A stretch of DNA of 64,000 nt from Marchantia polymorpha subsp. ruderalis (taxonomy: Eukaryota; Streptophyta; Marchantiopsida; Marchantiales; Marchantiaceae). The notes below the pieces were generated by a model. That model was given only the letters and a program-made list of their open reading frames with translations. It was not told where the DNA came from and made no database searches. The stretch spans positions 13,293,501-13,357,500 of the forward strand of contig AP031355.1 in NCBI GenBank assembly GCA_037833965.1, read 5' to 3'. This document shows positions 46,957-59,418 of the stretch, piece after piece; position 1 is the stretch's first letter, and the number at the start of each line of letters is the position of its first letter. The position numbers and the translations under genes are program-made.

Positions 46957-49825
46957 AGCTTCGGCTGGAAGAATCAGACGACCATCAGACACGGACAAAG
47001 CTCTGACGACCATCAGCGAGCGGAGAAGGAAAAGCCCAAACACCCACAGAAACATCCAGAGTGCGCAGTCGGCAATTTCTACCTCCTGTCCTCTATATGA
47101 ACCGTGGATCCATGGCAACCGCCTTTCCCGGTTCCACGTAGATGCCGGTCGCCTCTGAGACCGAGAATATTCCGCAATGCCCGATTCCCTCTGTTTCCTG
47201 AACTAGACTAAAATGATCGCTAAATCCAGCCGCTAACTAAGATCTGTCCTTAAGGGGCGTCATTATGTAAGATCCATCTCCTTGGCTTCACGCTACGTGG
47301 GAATCACTTGGTTTCGGTGTCCAACAAGGTGGGACCGGGCACCGGGGTTGCCTTTGCGGCAAACAAGTTGCGTCACGCCGTCGTGTGGAGGAATGACCAC
47401 AAAGGACCTGCATGACGCAGTACGGGCAAGGTGGGCAAGGTATGTGTACGGTGATATGAGAGTACCTCGAGAGATCGGACTTGCAGTCCCTGATGCATGA
47501 TTTATCCCACAGGCCGTCAGTGTCTGGAATTGGTGAAATCTCGGTCGTCCATTCATATTACTAAGTCGAATACTTGCAGAACCATCTCGTACTTCGGGTT
47601 TACAACAATCATCCTGTCTCCACTTGTCTAGTCCTGAATTTGTGTTCGACAATTTTGCTTGTATAAGGACTCAGGCTTCTTGGGTGCATTTATCACGGAA
47701 AGATCATGCACCTTATCGAACAATATTATCGACTCATAAGGTTTTAAGGTCTCTGGTACAGAAGTAAGCTCATATTTTGTGCCCCGCTTCTCATATTGCC
47801 TGTGATCCCTTCTTGATTCAGAACTTTGTCTTTGCTTCCTAGAGTATAGGCAGGGTAAAAACAACTCATATGTAGGGCCGATATGATTGCATGTATGATC
47901 ATGTAAATAAGTGGATGATGAAGCATTGGGTGTATCGACGACAGATATGACTTTGTACTTCGGATGCCAGATCTGTAGCAACGTGTTACGTCTTGTCTCA
48001 AGAATTTCCAGCTATCTTTGTGAAATTACGTTAGAAGTGGTAACATGTGAGCATCCACGGCCAAGGTAACACCTACTGTAAGTATGTTTCAAACCACCTC
48101 AAGCATCATGTGTAGGTCGACAATACTAGAATCAATGTAGGTCCAGTATATGTTTCACATCCTATCTAGCCTCCTTGATTTTGATTCGAATTCGATATAG
48201 AAAACATAATATTCTTAGGATATACATGAGTGTAACTCACATTTTGTACGCGGTGGTACACTAGGAAAAGATAATGGAATTCTTTGCATTTCTTGCTGAA
48301 CGTATGAACGTGCCAAAGTATCAAAATGCCATTTTATAGAGTAGGGGGATACGAAATCAGGACAAAAGCATTTTTTCGTATGTTAAGGTAGCACTTTCTT
48401 TGTTTAGAAGGAGCCATGCAAGTGGGAGGACTGATCTTTGGCAAAAGGAAGTCAACTAATGGTTTCAATATAGTTAGGCAAGGATAATACTTGTAAACAG
48501 ACTGCACGGGTTAAGTTTGTTCCCACTATCTGGGTCACAATCTTTCTGCTTCGCTTTGTACGGGAAAACCCCCTGGCAAGTTGTACTAAATTTTCTAAGC
48601 ATACACTGCCCATGCGTCGGCTGCATTTCTGCGGACCGGATACTAGCAGCACTGCCGGATATTTTCGAAATTGAGGGTTTCTAGTTTCAATTTAAGCAAT
48701 TGTTGTTACGTCTATGCCTTCTTCTAATTATAATCCTATTTTTGCACCTGAATAAAGTGTGAGCCTAAAAATTGGCCGGAATGCGACGATGACAGCAAGG
48801 TAGTCATCCAGCATAGGTGTAAGTTATAGTCAGATGCAGCTGAGATGATATCAGCTACAATCTCATGCGCTTAGGATACAAGCAACATGAGTATAGTGTG
48901 AATACCAGTTTGATCATGGAATGCCAGGCAACCTAATTTTAACGTCCGGGACGATCACCCTGCATTATCGAATTAGTAAGAAATTTGGGTCAGTATCTTC
49001 AAACGTGGCTGCACATTTGATGTATGTAACTGAATGTTTTTAGAGAGCGTGCTGCTGCATAATCCTTTGCCGATAATGGAATTTTTTACTTTCCTCATGG
49101 AAACGGATTCTTCTTTTGTATATGAATGATGATTGCTCCATAGGACGATTTTCTGTGGAGAGAGTTTCAGCCCCTCTAGGTTTGGTCCACTCCTTATCAA
49201 AAATGAGTATGTACTTGATGTGACATCTGCCATGCACAAGATCCTGTCCATATCAGCCAGTTTGAGATGTATTGCGTTCATTTCTGTGTCCACTTCTTCT
49301 ACCATTTCGTCTCATGTGATATTTCCTTCTGGTTATCTAAAAGTCGAGAAAATTCACACACCAGGAAATTATAAAATCATACATGTCTTCGCGGACTCTA
49401 ACTAAGAGAGTCACATGTTGTACTTCGTATGTCAAACTTGAGTACTTGAAGGAATGATCAAAATGAAGATTCGTCAAGCTCCACTGGTCTTGAGGAACAT
49501 TGCTATCTCCTTTTACGGGGAGGATTCCTCACTGTTCTGTGAAGCATTTTCTTACACTTTTCATGGGGATGAGAGCCAGAGCAAGCCTAAAGAAAGAACG
49601 AACACGCTACAAATGTTTCCCTAAGGTTGCCGTCAATAACATGTGAGACTTCTGAGCATCGGTCCACGTTCTACATCGACTACAAAAACGAAGCTTTCAC
49701 AAAGAGAAAATGGATTTATGCTTTCCTTTCTTCTCTAAAAGCGGCCGCAGGAGAAAAAAGAAGTTATTAGAATGATCGGATAGAACGATGGGACAGATGG
49801 CGGGATGTGCAGATTCAAGGGAGGA

Positions 49826-49853
49826 TACAAGTAGGGAGGATTCCCTACTTGTA
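49826..49853. repeat. Perfect 12-bp-arm hairpin
   Basis: TACAAGTAGGGA, loop GGAT, exact complement at 49842-49853. Confidence 0.8.
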
Positions 49854-50261
49854 CTCCATCATCTTTGCAGCACCATCTTCTCTCGTAATGGAGGTAATCG
49901 TGAGACATTGAGGTGAAAACTTCATGAAAGTAACAACCCCGACGCACGACGTGAATCGCAAGCAGGAGGTGAACCGAATCTGTTATCTCGACTTCCCATG
50001 GAAACGACTCCGCCAAGAGAAACACAAAATCAAACAAATTATCGCCAACTACATCGAAGAAAAGAAACGACCACAGGGAAAGCTTCCCCGAATCGAGAAA
50101 TCATAACCAGAAAAGACTTCGCATATCAACTGCGCAGACAGTGCATGGAAACGTTGCAGGATCTATACTACGAACCCACTCCATCCATGAAGAACTAACA
50201 ACCCCATCAGGCTCTAGACCAATGTTTACGATAGGTAAACTCATCATCTTTTTGTAGATTG

Positions 50262-50297
50262 TGGTGTTCATGTCCCCATATGGTCACATGAACACCA
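50262..50297. repeat. Perfect 12-bp-arm inverted repeat
   Basis: TGGTGTTCATGT at 50262-50273 and its complement at 50286-50297, separated by 12 bases. It lies at the border between balanced and AT-rich DNA. Confidence 0.8.
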
Positions 50298-51424
50298 TAT
50301 GTGGTAAATGGTTCATCATAGTATGCATAACAAAGACTCAAATGACATCCCAAGAAACCTTAACAACTCTCCAATTGGTGAGATTTATTATTTTATTAAG
50401 ACTTTATAAGTCAATAATAATTCTTGAGTATGTTAAAAGATATCGTATTTTGATCACATTATACTTCATCTATAATTTAATTAGTCTCAAGTTCGTTTAG
50501 AGACTACTGCACAATTTCATTCAACTAGTATTTTAGTTGTTGCTCATCATGATCTAGCACGTGTAATTACCGACCTCTTTGATGAAATGTGATTGAAGAA
50601 GAATATCATTGTAGGTATTATTATCTCTTGTATGTTATTTCAATATTTTGACATCATATCAATTTTCTATGTGAACCATTTTGAAGATATTTATCTTGAA
50701 CTTCACTTGAAGTTTTTATAAATAAAATCAAAAAAATTCAAGTAATGTTTATGTCAAGTTTGTCAACTTATTCTTAGAACTAACGTTTTATCCTTTAAAC
50801 TGAAAAATATTTTGATTGCATCATAAACCATCATGTTTAAACTTGTAAATTTTCCATGTGTATGAAAAATATCTCAAAAATGTTGCTTCTTTCATCACAG
50901 AGAAAATCAAACGCATTAGTAAACTCAAGATTGCATACGCAGAGATTTAACCAAAATTGGAAAAAAATGGTTCATCACTACGGACTACGATCACAAAACA
51001 CCTCATAAATTACTAAATAAACCTCTAGAATATGCAACAAGATCTTTCATGAGCTCTTTTATATGGTGGCAGTTTGACCAGCTTCATTGAATGAGATTAA
51101 CCTAACCTGAATAATCAAAAGACTTAAGCTAACAATTTTCACTCCAATTCATGTCTTAAAAAAATATTTTCAATTATTATGTGGAAAAATCTCAAAAAAC
51201 ATACACACCTTAAAGATAAAAGATGTAATGAAAATTGCTAGTGTTCTTTACTTGTGCTTCTTAAGCGGAACTTGTTAAAAAGTAGCACAATATTATTTAA
51301 TTTTTCAAAAGTTTGAACACTTTTGTATCAACTTTATTGAATCCACTATCAAACTTTTTATCAAAAGTTTGATCAAATAAAAAGGAAAAACTTCTAAAAT
51401 CTAATCTTGATATGTTTTATTTTT

Positions 51425-51490
51425 TGTGTTTTTCAGCCTTTTGACCCCTTTGGATCCCACGGGCTTGATCTATTTACCATCTACCATATT
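51425..51490 (+). mobile_element. LINE copy G, 3' terminus only
   Basis: GTGTTTTTCAGCCTTTTGAC, then CACGGGCTTGATCTATTTAC and CATCTACCAT. Only the last 65 bases or so of the family are recognisable. Confidence 0.7.
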
Positions 51491-52658
51491 ATGTTTTCCA
51501 TCATTTGATTTCCAGCAACATAAAATGCACTCTGATTATAGAACTAAAGAAAGTTGACAAACTCTTGTTTCAACTTCATCCCAATTTAAATCTAATCAAT
51601 CAAATAACTTCCTTTGCAATTACATATTGAGCTTCAATTGTGAACTGAGCTATGCATTTTGGAAAAATAAATCTCCAATTTGCATTTATCATTAATTGTA
51701 TATACACTCCTAGTTGCAAATTTCTTTTTCAATACATCTTTTGTGAATTTTACATGTACTTATTCGCTTTGTCTGTTTCTAAAGCAATATTAAACATAGT
51801 GCAAATCGTCATATGCATAAGGCTGTTCATTGTTTGTCATATAAAATTGATAACATTCACTAGAATTAAGTTGTAAAAAGCTTCAAATGTGCTGCCAAAA
51901 AGTTTGTATTTCTTTAGAGTTTGTCATGTTAGATTTTTCAAGGACACGTTGACTATAATTGTCTTGAAAAAATCATACATTTTTACACTTCAAATTCCAA
52001 TAGAAATCCATTCATAATATCTTCTTGGACTAACTCAAATCCTTCATCTTGAAAACATACTTTAGATTATTTTTGCATGTATCAACGTTCCAACAATTCT
52101 TTACTAAAATGAACATGTCGACTATTGGATTGTACTTCAATTTGTACAGCCACTAGTTTACTTGTTTCATTATCAATCAATCAAATCTGACTCAAGCTTA
52201 ACAACAATATACATTCAAAGTCATTGAGAAAGACTTCTTTATGAAAAGTAAATTTTTTTTTCATAGGTGATCAATGCATTGCTATCATTACTCTTAGTAT
52301 AAAGATCATAATCACTAAAAATGAATGAATCAGCATATAAAATATATTATCTTTGAGGAGTTCTAAAAATCCAATTTGATGATTTTTTAACAATAATTAT
52401 GGTTCATCCCTATTATTTGATGCAGTCATATAAGAATCACAAACAAAAACTTGTCCTTTCAATTCTTGCTCTTGAAGAATTTGCATTATTTGTACTTCAA
52501 CTTCTCTTGTATCACATCATTAATTCCTTTTCTGGAAAAAACTATAAATTAATATTTATCCCAACATGAATCATCTTTGACTATGTGAATACATACTTGT
52601 AAACCCTAAATCATATTTTTGTCTTTAGCATTATATTACTTCAATTTTCGCAACCTTA

Positions 52659-52725
52659 AATATATATATAAATATATAAATATAAAAATATAAAAATATA
52701 AATATATAAAAATATTTCAACTGTA
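52659..52725. repeat. AT simple-sequence run
   Basis: Imperfect repetition of AAATATA/TATAAA over about 65 bases. Confidence 0.8.
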
Positions 52726-53649
52726 ATTTTTAAATGTATCATATTTTAGATTTTCAATATGATTTCATTTAATTTTAGAAATCAAAAATTTATTTTTTAA
52801 TCTTATCATTATATTTCTGGAAAATTTGATCTGATTTCAATTCATATTGCAAGTTTTTTTTCATGAAACAATCCGAAAGTTAAAATCTTTAGCATTTTAA
52901 TTTTAAATTGATTTTTATTCTAAAATTTCTAGTATTAATATCCTAATAAATACTAAAAATGTGATACAAATTATCACTAAGCTTAGAAATTACGTTTTTA
53001 TAATATAATAGTTTCTACCTTTTTTCCATTTTTATTCTTTATTTTCTTTGAATTTTGAAGCTTTTCTTTTTTATAGATTTGATTTTAAATTATTAGTTTT
53101 TGAAAAATTTTAGAGCTATCCAATATTTTTTTTATTTGGGAGCTAATTTTTGCTTGCATATATTTTTTCATGGTTTATTGAAAAATGATCATCAATTCTA
53201 ATAAATTTTGTTTATATTTTAATTTTTAATATAAAAATAATTCTTTGATGCACTATTTGGAAAAAAAAAAATTAAAATAAATTTTATCTTATTCATATGA
53301 TTTTTATTCAATTTCAAATCATCAATCATCAATCCTTAGATATGAAAAAAAACATGTATCATTAATCATTCATGAAATTTACTTTGATACATTTTTAAAA
53401 GATAATTTCAATATTTTTTTACTTTACTTTGAATTTATAGTACCATTGAAGCAGTATAACTCTGTTCAGTCATGTTGATTTGATCGGATTAATTCAACAT
53501 CAGGGGCAATTTCCTACCTAATAGTTGATAGAAGTGAATTCACAATCAAAAGTTAAAATTTTTGCATGCGGCTAGCAAACTTCTTTAAGAAATAGTTTGC
53601 AATCTGAACAGTTGAAATCATACATGAGGAGGTCAATTAGGCAAGTTTC

Positions 53650-53725
53650 AACTGTTTGTGTTTTTCAACATTTTGACCCTTTGGTTCCTCCGGGCTTGGT
53701 CTATTCCCATTTACCATTTGCTTTC
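53650..53725 (+). mobile_element. LINE copy H, 3' terminus only
   Basis: GTGTTTTTCAACATTTTGAC, CTCCGGGCTTGGTCTATTCC and the tail CATTTACCATTTG, equivalent to the other 3' ends. Confidence 0.7.
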
Positions 53726-54239
53726 TTGCTTATCTCGATAACTTACAGACGTTGAAAGCATAGGATGTTGTTTAAATAATTATGATATATTAAAATTCCT
53801 TGGTGTTTTCATGGCAACAAAACGACATTGATCAAGTAGTGAAACAACGCAAGCTATTTTGATTGGCATCATGAACAATAATTTTGCAATTATTTGAACT
53901 TTCTAATGGTATAATTTGAATTGAATAAGGCTTTAAAATATCTAGGCATTAAGGTTATGTTTTCTTAACTTATGAATTTTTTTGAAGAATTAATCTTTCC
54001 ATTTCCGAACACTTTCCTATCGAAAGCAATTTTTCAATGCTTAAATGAGAAAAGAATCTTTATAGATAAAACACCAACATCAATGTTTAACATTAATTTT
54101 TGTTGTAGTAGTATTACATTGTTGTCAAATTTGGACATTACATGAAAAAATTTAAAAAGAATTCTACTCAACGCTGTATATTTTATAATTTTCTTTGATA
54201 ACAATATATATTATGGAGTATTATAGTATATACAAAAGG

Positions 54240-54619
54240 TGTTGTAAATAGAGAGTTTTGTCTATGATTGTGATCATCTTTAGTTAGTTTGAACTAAAGA
54301 AAATGTTACTCAAAATGCTTATATAGTTACTTTAGAGTGCACTAATTATAACTACCATGTTAGCAATCCATGTGCTTAGTAGGTAGAGAGTAAATGAGTT
54401 AGTTGATATCGTCATGTCAGCGATCCGTGTGTTTGTCAGAATTATCTACCACGTCATTCATTCACTATGAGTGGAATGGATGGTGAAAATAAGATATCAT
54501 CTCCTTGTACTTGTTGATAAGAGTTATATAAGGGAGAGCAAAATCATTGTTGGTCTCTTTTATCTTCAGAGTTTATATTTTCATCTTCGAATGAGTTTGT
54601 CTCTAACTCTAGTGTTACA
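54240..54619 (+). repeat. Ty1/copia-type LTR
   Basis: It starts TGTTGTAAATAGAGAG and ends TAGTGTTACA (380 bp). It has a TATA box (TATATAA, 54525-54531) about 95 bases before the end. Size, ends and promoter position fit a copia LTR. Confidence 0.6.
54525..54531 (+). promoter_or_regulatory. TATA box of the copia-type LTR
   Basis: TATATAA in the context GAGTTATATAAGGGAG, as in many plant copia LTRs. Confidence 0.5.
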
Positions 54620-54635
54620 ATGACAAAGCCATAGA

Positions 54636-55250
54636 TAACCTCATGTATTTGATGATGTTTACAAGACTTGATGTTGCTTTATCTTTGAGCAAAGTGAGCA
54701 ATAACATGTCATATCCAAGAAAAATGCATTGAAAAGAATTGAAATGGATTCTTAGATATCTAAAGAATAGTTTGAAATTATGCTTCATTGTTTAACGGTT
54801 TACTAAAAAATGACAAATCCTTGTTTGGCTATGTTAATGATGACTATGAACATGATTTGGCTAAGAAAAAAATCTATAACTTGGTTTGTCTTTACGCTTG
54901 ATGAAGGATAAATTAATTAGAGATCTATTTTGCAAGAGTGTGCAGTTTAATCAACAACAGAAGCTGAATATGTAACGAAAGCAGAATCAATAAAAGATCT
55001 ATTTAGTTGAGTTGACTAATCATAAAGATTATATTGAAACAACAAGTTGTCAATATTTATTGTGATAATCAAAGTGCGTAACATCTTGCTGCAAATCAAG
55101 TGATTGATAGTAGGATGAAACATATCAATTGTCATTTTATTAGAGATGTTGTGTGATATAGAAGTATTGATCTAGTCAAGATTGACAATAAATTCAATCG
55201 AGCTGATGTGATGAACAAAATTATTCCTTTGAAAAATTAAGAGAAATTAT
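54636..55250 (+). pseudogene. Ty1/copia RNase H remnant
   Basis: Broken plus-strand frames in order: TRLDVALSLSKVS, LKWILRYLKNSLKLC, LFGYVNDDYEHDLAKKKS, STTEAEYVTKAESIKDL, NIYCDNQSA, SRMKHINCHFIRDVV and NRADVMNKIIPL. This is the copia RT-end/RNase H succession (TRPD; WILRYL; STTEAEY; DNQSA; KHID; ADMLTK) with many stops. It follows the LTR directly, so gag, protease, integrase and most of RT are lost. Confidence 0.8.
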
Positions 55251-55329
55251 GTTTGTATGCAAATTTTTTATGAGAAGCACAAATAGAATTTACTAGCAAC
55301 TTATGTTAATAATTTACATCAACTTATAG

Positions 55330-56719
55330 TATTTCATTATTTTAGATCTTGGAGATTATTATCACTATTACATTGTCTGATCTTTCTACAAATCCTTTGA
55401 CAAATCACTTTTTAACTTTTAATGTCACACTTAATTTGAAAATTCTCAATGATATATGTCTCTTTTCTAACTTTCATTCCAATTTTTCTTCTATTAGTGT
55501 TAGATTTTTGATTGTTTTCTATACTTGGCCACTAGTAGTTATCTAATTTATACATTTGATATTTTAGAACCTCAACCAAAATCAAATCATGCACCTCTTT
55601 TATTTACTCTCTTATTGTCAAAGGCATTTTTCTTATCTACATGTCATTATGTTTTAGCTTTGCCTATGTTTTGTTTAGTACCTGGTAAAAATCTTTCATG
55701 TTACATTTTCAAGATCTTTTGACTCACACTATATGGAACCCTAATCCACATAGAGCAACTTTGCAACTCATCGAGTTATTCAAAAACACTACTTCTAAGT
55801 TTTTTTTGCAACATAAGTATTGCTCAAGTTGTAGAAATGCTACTATCCATGATTTAGCTTCAACCAAGTCTCTACCAAAGATTATATCTATTCGCAAATC
55901 AAGAAAGAAGAACTAAAATAATAACACTATCAATAAATTATAACACTATCAAGGTGAGTACTGTTTTTACTGAGTCAATTAGCAAACTTTGATGAAGTCA
56001 AAGTTTAGCACATAGACTAAATTTCACAAAAATATCGTGCTATTTCAAGCAGGTTTTTGCTCCACATACAACATCATTGACCATATCTTGGCCTTACGTG
56101 TTTTATGAAAGAAATCTAAGGACAATGAAAAAGCTTTGATTTGTGCCTTCATCAATTTTAAGAAAGCTTTTGACACTATGAGCTTTTATAGAAAAGTTTA
56201 CAAGCCATTGCAGTACCACAAGATCTTCTAGCAATCGTGGTCATGTTTTATCATTTTGTTCAGAACAAGATCAACCTTCTCAAACTGAAGAGGTTTTGAG
56301 TCTCATTAAAGTAATTCAAGGTTTTTATAATTTTTTCTACTCTATTTGGAGTTTTCATAGATGATATCAAAGAGTGGTTGGAGTCACCTGATAGTGAAGA
56401 TGTCAAGCTTGAAAACTTTGTCATCAAATCTATCATGTATACAGATGACATCATATTTCCAACACGCGATACCATTACTTGACTTTTGCAAACTCATGGC
56501 ATCTACACACTTTGGCTAAATTTTATACTCAGAATTAGATGAAGTTAAATATGGAGAATTCTAAAGTCATGATATTGAGCACTAAATCCAATTTTTTCTT
56601 CTTTTACAAGGATTTACAATTAGAAGACATGAAGAGATATAAATATCTAGTCATTGATTTTTCTAATGATTATAATTGAGCATTTTGCGTGCAAAAAAGA
56701 ATAGAAGGTGGTTACAAAG
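55330..56719 (+). mobile_element. LINE copy I, cut by the retroelement at 56720
   Basis: Decayed endonuclease end (DLSTNPLTNHFLTFNVTLNL, FDILEPQPKSNHAPLLFTLL) and RT (KSKDNEKALICAFINFKKAF near 56,120-56,175; IMYTDDIIFPTRD near 56,430; KYLVIDFSNDYN near 56,640). It stops abruptly at EGGYKVW where TGTGGTAACCC begins. Confidence 0.8.
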
Positions 56720-57408
56720 TGTGGTAACCCACTTTTTGTTTTTGTGCGGAAATTAAACATTTTTTGGAAAACAAGTACCGCGGCAGCAACTGTAAATAGT
56801 AATCGGTACATAAAATATAGTGAAAAGGGAGGATCGCGGGTCACGGAGAATCTAGGAGTTGGGAGGGGCTAAGACCGAGGTCTAGCACCTTGGACGGCGC
56901 AGACGGTTTCTGCTGGGGATGCGCCCTCGGCGCCTTTGGCAACATCTCCTTTGCTGAGGTGTCTTCGGAGATGCGCCTTCTGCGCAAGTAGAAAGAAGCG
57001 CCTTCGGCGCGGATGCCTCCAGAGGAGATGTCGCTGAAGACGCACGAAGCATGCGCGACACACAACTTTGTCACAGGGAATACGACCTCGTCATTTTGTT
57101 CGCCTTCGGCCGTACGCCTTCGGCGGTAAGTTCCTTCGCCCCAACACCTTCGGCACTAGCGCATTCGTCACTAGCGCCGCCTTCGTCGATAGGTTTTGCC
57201 TTTGGCGTAAGGAAGTCCTTCGCCCCTAGGATTCTCCTTCGGTGGAAAGATGTGCCTTCGGCGGAAGAAGAAAAGACAAAGGAGCCGGCGGAAGTCGTAC
57301 CTTTGCCGCAAGCGCCTTCGGCGGTACGCGAGCGGAGAACAGCGTCGGCGGAAATCGGCGGAATCAAGATTGAACGTACACGCGTGGGAGTCCGCGCAAC
57401 GGCAGAGA
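56720..57408 (+). repeat. 5' terminal region of the outer element (left arm of the large inverted repeat)
   Basis: Homologous to 63815-63107 read on the minus strand: TGTGGTAACCCA, GTACCGCGG, TGTAAATAGTAATCGGTAC, GAGAATCTAGGAGT, CTTGGACGG, GATTGAACGTACA, GGGAGTCCGCGCAAC in the same order. It contains many GCCTTCGGC motifs. The open frames across it on both strands (for example 57051-57494 plus, 57574-57071 minus) reflect this composition. Confidence 0.8.
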
Positions 57409-57439
57409 GAAAAAAAATAACCCTCGACATCATGATGGA

Positions 57440-58395
57440 TTTCGGCACAATAACAATGCACCGGCCACACAACAAGCCAAGGATAAGGGAGTAGCATCCA
57501 TTGATGTATTCCCTCATCAATGCACTTTTGAGAAAGGAGAGAGCTCGAAGTCGAAGGTGGATATCCTTACTCATGAGAAGAAACGTGCCCGATTTGCGGA
57601 CGAATCAATTTTCATGGAGGACACGCCAAGCCGAAGTACACGGTCAAGTGGAGTGAGTCAACCAAGAGTACCAAGGAAGAAGTTGGGCATGGATGACTTT
57701 TCCATTCCATCTTCTCAAGCTAAGTATGACGTGGTGGAGGATGTAGGAAATCAGACGACCAATATAACAGTTGGTCAGCTGATTGACTTGAATCCAGCCA
57801 TTCGGAAGGAGATAAGAGAAGGTCTTAGCTCCACAAGGACCAAGAAGCGTAAATCCAAGGGGAAGGCTCACATGACCAATGTGGGAGTTGGTGTGGTGGA
57901 TGCAGCTACTTCGGAGGTATGTACACATGCTTCCAAGATAAAAGTGAGAATCAATGGACATGAAGTATCAGATGTGCTGGTTGATGCTGGATCGGCTGTG
58001 AATGCCATGTCTGAGAGGTTGATGCAGAAGTTGGGTATGCAATCTTCTAAACCTTCTAGTATAATTGTTGGTATGGCCAACAAACAGAAGGTAAGACCAC
58101 TGGGGGTGGTAGACAAAGTTGTGGTTAGTGTGAGGGGAGTGCAAACTTTGCTTTCCTTCCAAGTTCTCAAGGAAGCTAGCTACGACTTGATGTTGGGACG
58201 TCCTTGGTTGAGGGCGGTAAGGACCACGGACCGATGGCACAAGGGCTATTTGAGGATTGGCCCAAAGAACCATCGAGTTAAGGTTCCTTTGACGAGAGGA
58301 GGGAAATCCACCATTGACTCAGATAGACCAACTGACGAGTATTAGGAATCTGAAAGTGAAGAGAGTGGTAGCTTTTCAGAAGTTGACACAGACAT
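57440..58395 (+). pseudogene. Gypsy gag-end/protease fragment inside the outer element
   Basis: Open from 57557 to TAG at 58345. It is nearly identical to 27228-28165 over its length, with the retropepsin active site DAGS (VLVDAGSAVNAM) instead of DGGS, and YDLMLGRPWLRAV. It starts at the same base context (CGGCAC, CAATGCACCGGCC) as the other copy and ends at GACATCTCA, where the coiled-coil sequence begins. No integrase follows. It occupies the place where the nested relative has its W-rich and low-complexity coding parts, so it looks like a replacement or captured fragment. Confidence 0.75.
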
Positions 58396-59327
58396 CTCAG
58401 AAGGAATCCTGACGATGTGCAGAGTTGGAGGAGACCTGTGGTGGACTTCGCAAGTCTAACGAGAATGGGCAGAAGATGACAGCGGATTTGCTCACGAGGT
58501 TGGAGAAATCCAAAGAAGCATATGATGAGGCAGTTAAGCAATCAGAGCGATTGATCGCCACTGCGGAGAAGCGAGAGAAGAAACATATCGAGGAACTTGC
58601 TACATTGGAGGCCCGAAGAGCCGAAGAAGTTCGCATCGCCGAAGAACTTCGGGGCAAAATTGCAGAGGCGAATACGGTGGAAGAAGATCTTCGTAGCAAG
58701 ATTTCAGAGATTGAGTGTAAGTGCGAGGCGGAATTCCGAAATGTGGAGGAGCTATGAGCAAGTCTGACGGAGGGAATCCGGAAGCATGAGGAGGAGTTAG
58801 CGAATTGGGCCAAGAAAATGGCGGATTGTGAATCGGCCAGGACTTCGGAGGTCGAATGTAAATTGAAGGTTGAATCGGAATGTCGACGGTTGCGGGAGCA
58901 GTTAGGCAAGGCAGACATGAGATCGCAGGAGTCGCAAAGGAGAATGAAAAAGGCAGAGGAGGCCTACCGTCAGCTACGGGATGAGACAACCGACGAGTTG
59001 AAGTTGCATTTAGAGAAGTGTCTGAACGGATTTGCGATGTGGGGATTGCAAACAATGAAATGGTTGAAGTTAGATTTGCTCGAGCGGCGGTTGATGAGCG
59101 CCAAGACCAGCAGATCCGCAGGACACAAACAGATTGTAGAGTTAGTTAACACAATTTCAGAATAATTGAATGAGGTGAGTCAGAATGTTGAAGAAGAGAT
59201 TGTAAACGTGTTGCGTAGGCTAGGAGTAGATGTAAGTTCAGATGACACCGTAACCGCTACATCGGACGGCACAGCCCCTAAGACCGATTCGCCTCAGGCG
59301 GTTAATATTCCAGAGTTGCCATTGTGA
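58396..59327 (+). pseudogene. Coiled-coil retroelement protein, outer element
   Basis: Long heptad-rich, strongly charged frame (58425 onward) with RLEKSKEAYDEAVKQSERL, ELATLEARRAEEVRIAEEL and CRRLREQLGKADMRSQESQR, then a conserved end DELKLHLEKCLNGFAMWGLQ, ERRLMSAK and VLRRLGVDVSSDD. Stops at 58757 (TGA) and about 59,164 (TAA) break it; the natural end is TGA near 59,327. The end block corresponds to EELVLRVDRCLRGYARWEV in the nested copy. It lacks the GTPTGVLCE..LLRYLDR block, which would lie 5' of the gypsy junction. Confidence 0.7.
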
Positions 59328-59418
59328 ATAAAGAGGCCCAAGGCTCTTTCCTTGGAAAGCTTTTCTGGTAATTGGCTTGTCATAACTGTAAAACTGTATC
59401 CACTGTGTCTATGTACTG

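Larger units (their letters stand above)
44927..50220. other. Low-repeat DNA upstream of the TPR-SET gene, no gene called
   Basis: Frames of 60-119 codons occur on both strands, but none carries recognisable motifs. It includes a short GT run (44281-44292 is just outside, in the intron), a family of diverged short repeats (46060-46673) and three inverted repeats listed separately. The interval 49,735-50,200 is open on both strands without family resemblance. Confidence 0.4.
50310..54239. other. AT-rich DNA with isolated LINE 3' ends
   Basis: No gene recognised. It contains a TA/AAATATA simple-sequence run at about 52,659-52,725, a perfect 11-bp-arm hairpin at 51348-51373 and two LINE 3' termini listed separately. 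Much of it may be LINE sequence decayed beyond recognition. Confidence 0.5.

Noticed and set aside
47282-47652. Overlapping plus and minus frames of 72 and 119 codons
   Set aside because: Balanced composition but no domain, no start context and no conserved partner.
53930-54060. Possible separate LINE (KYLGIK followed by LSKAIFQ)
   Set aside because: Only a few residues match the LINE pattern and stops surround them; too weak to call.
57051-57574. Overlapping 147- and 167-codon frames on both strands
   Set aside because: Lie in the terminal noncoding region. The related right arm does not preserve either frame, and the composition is driven by short palindromes.
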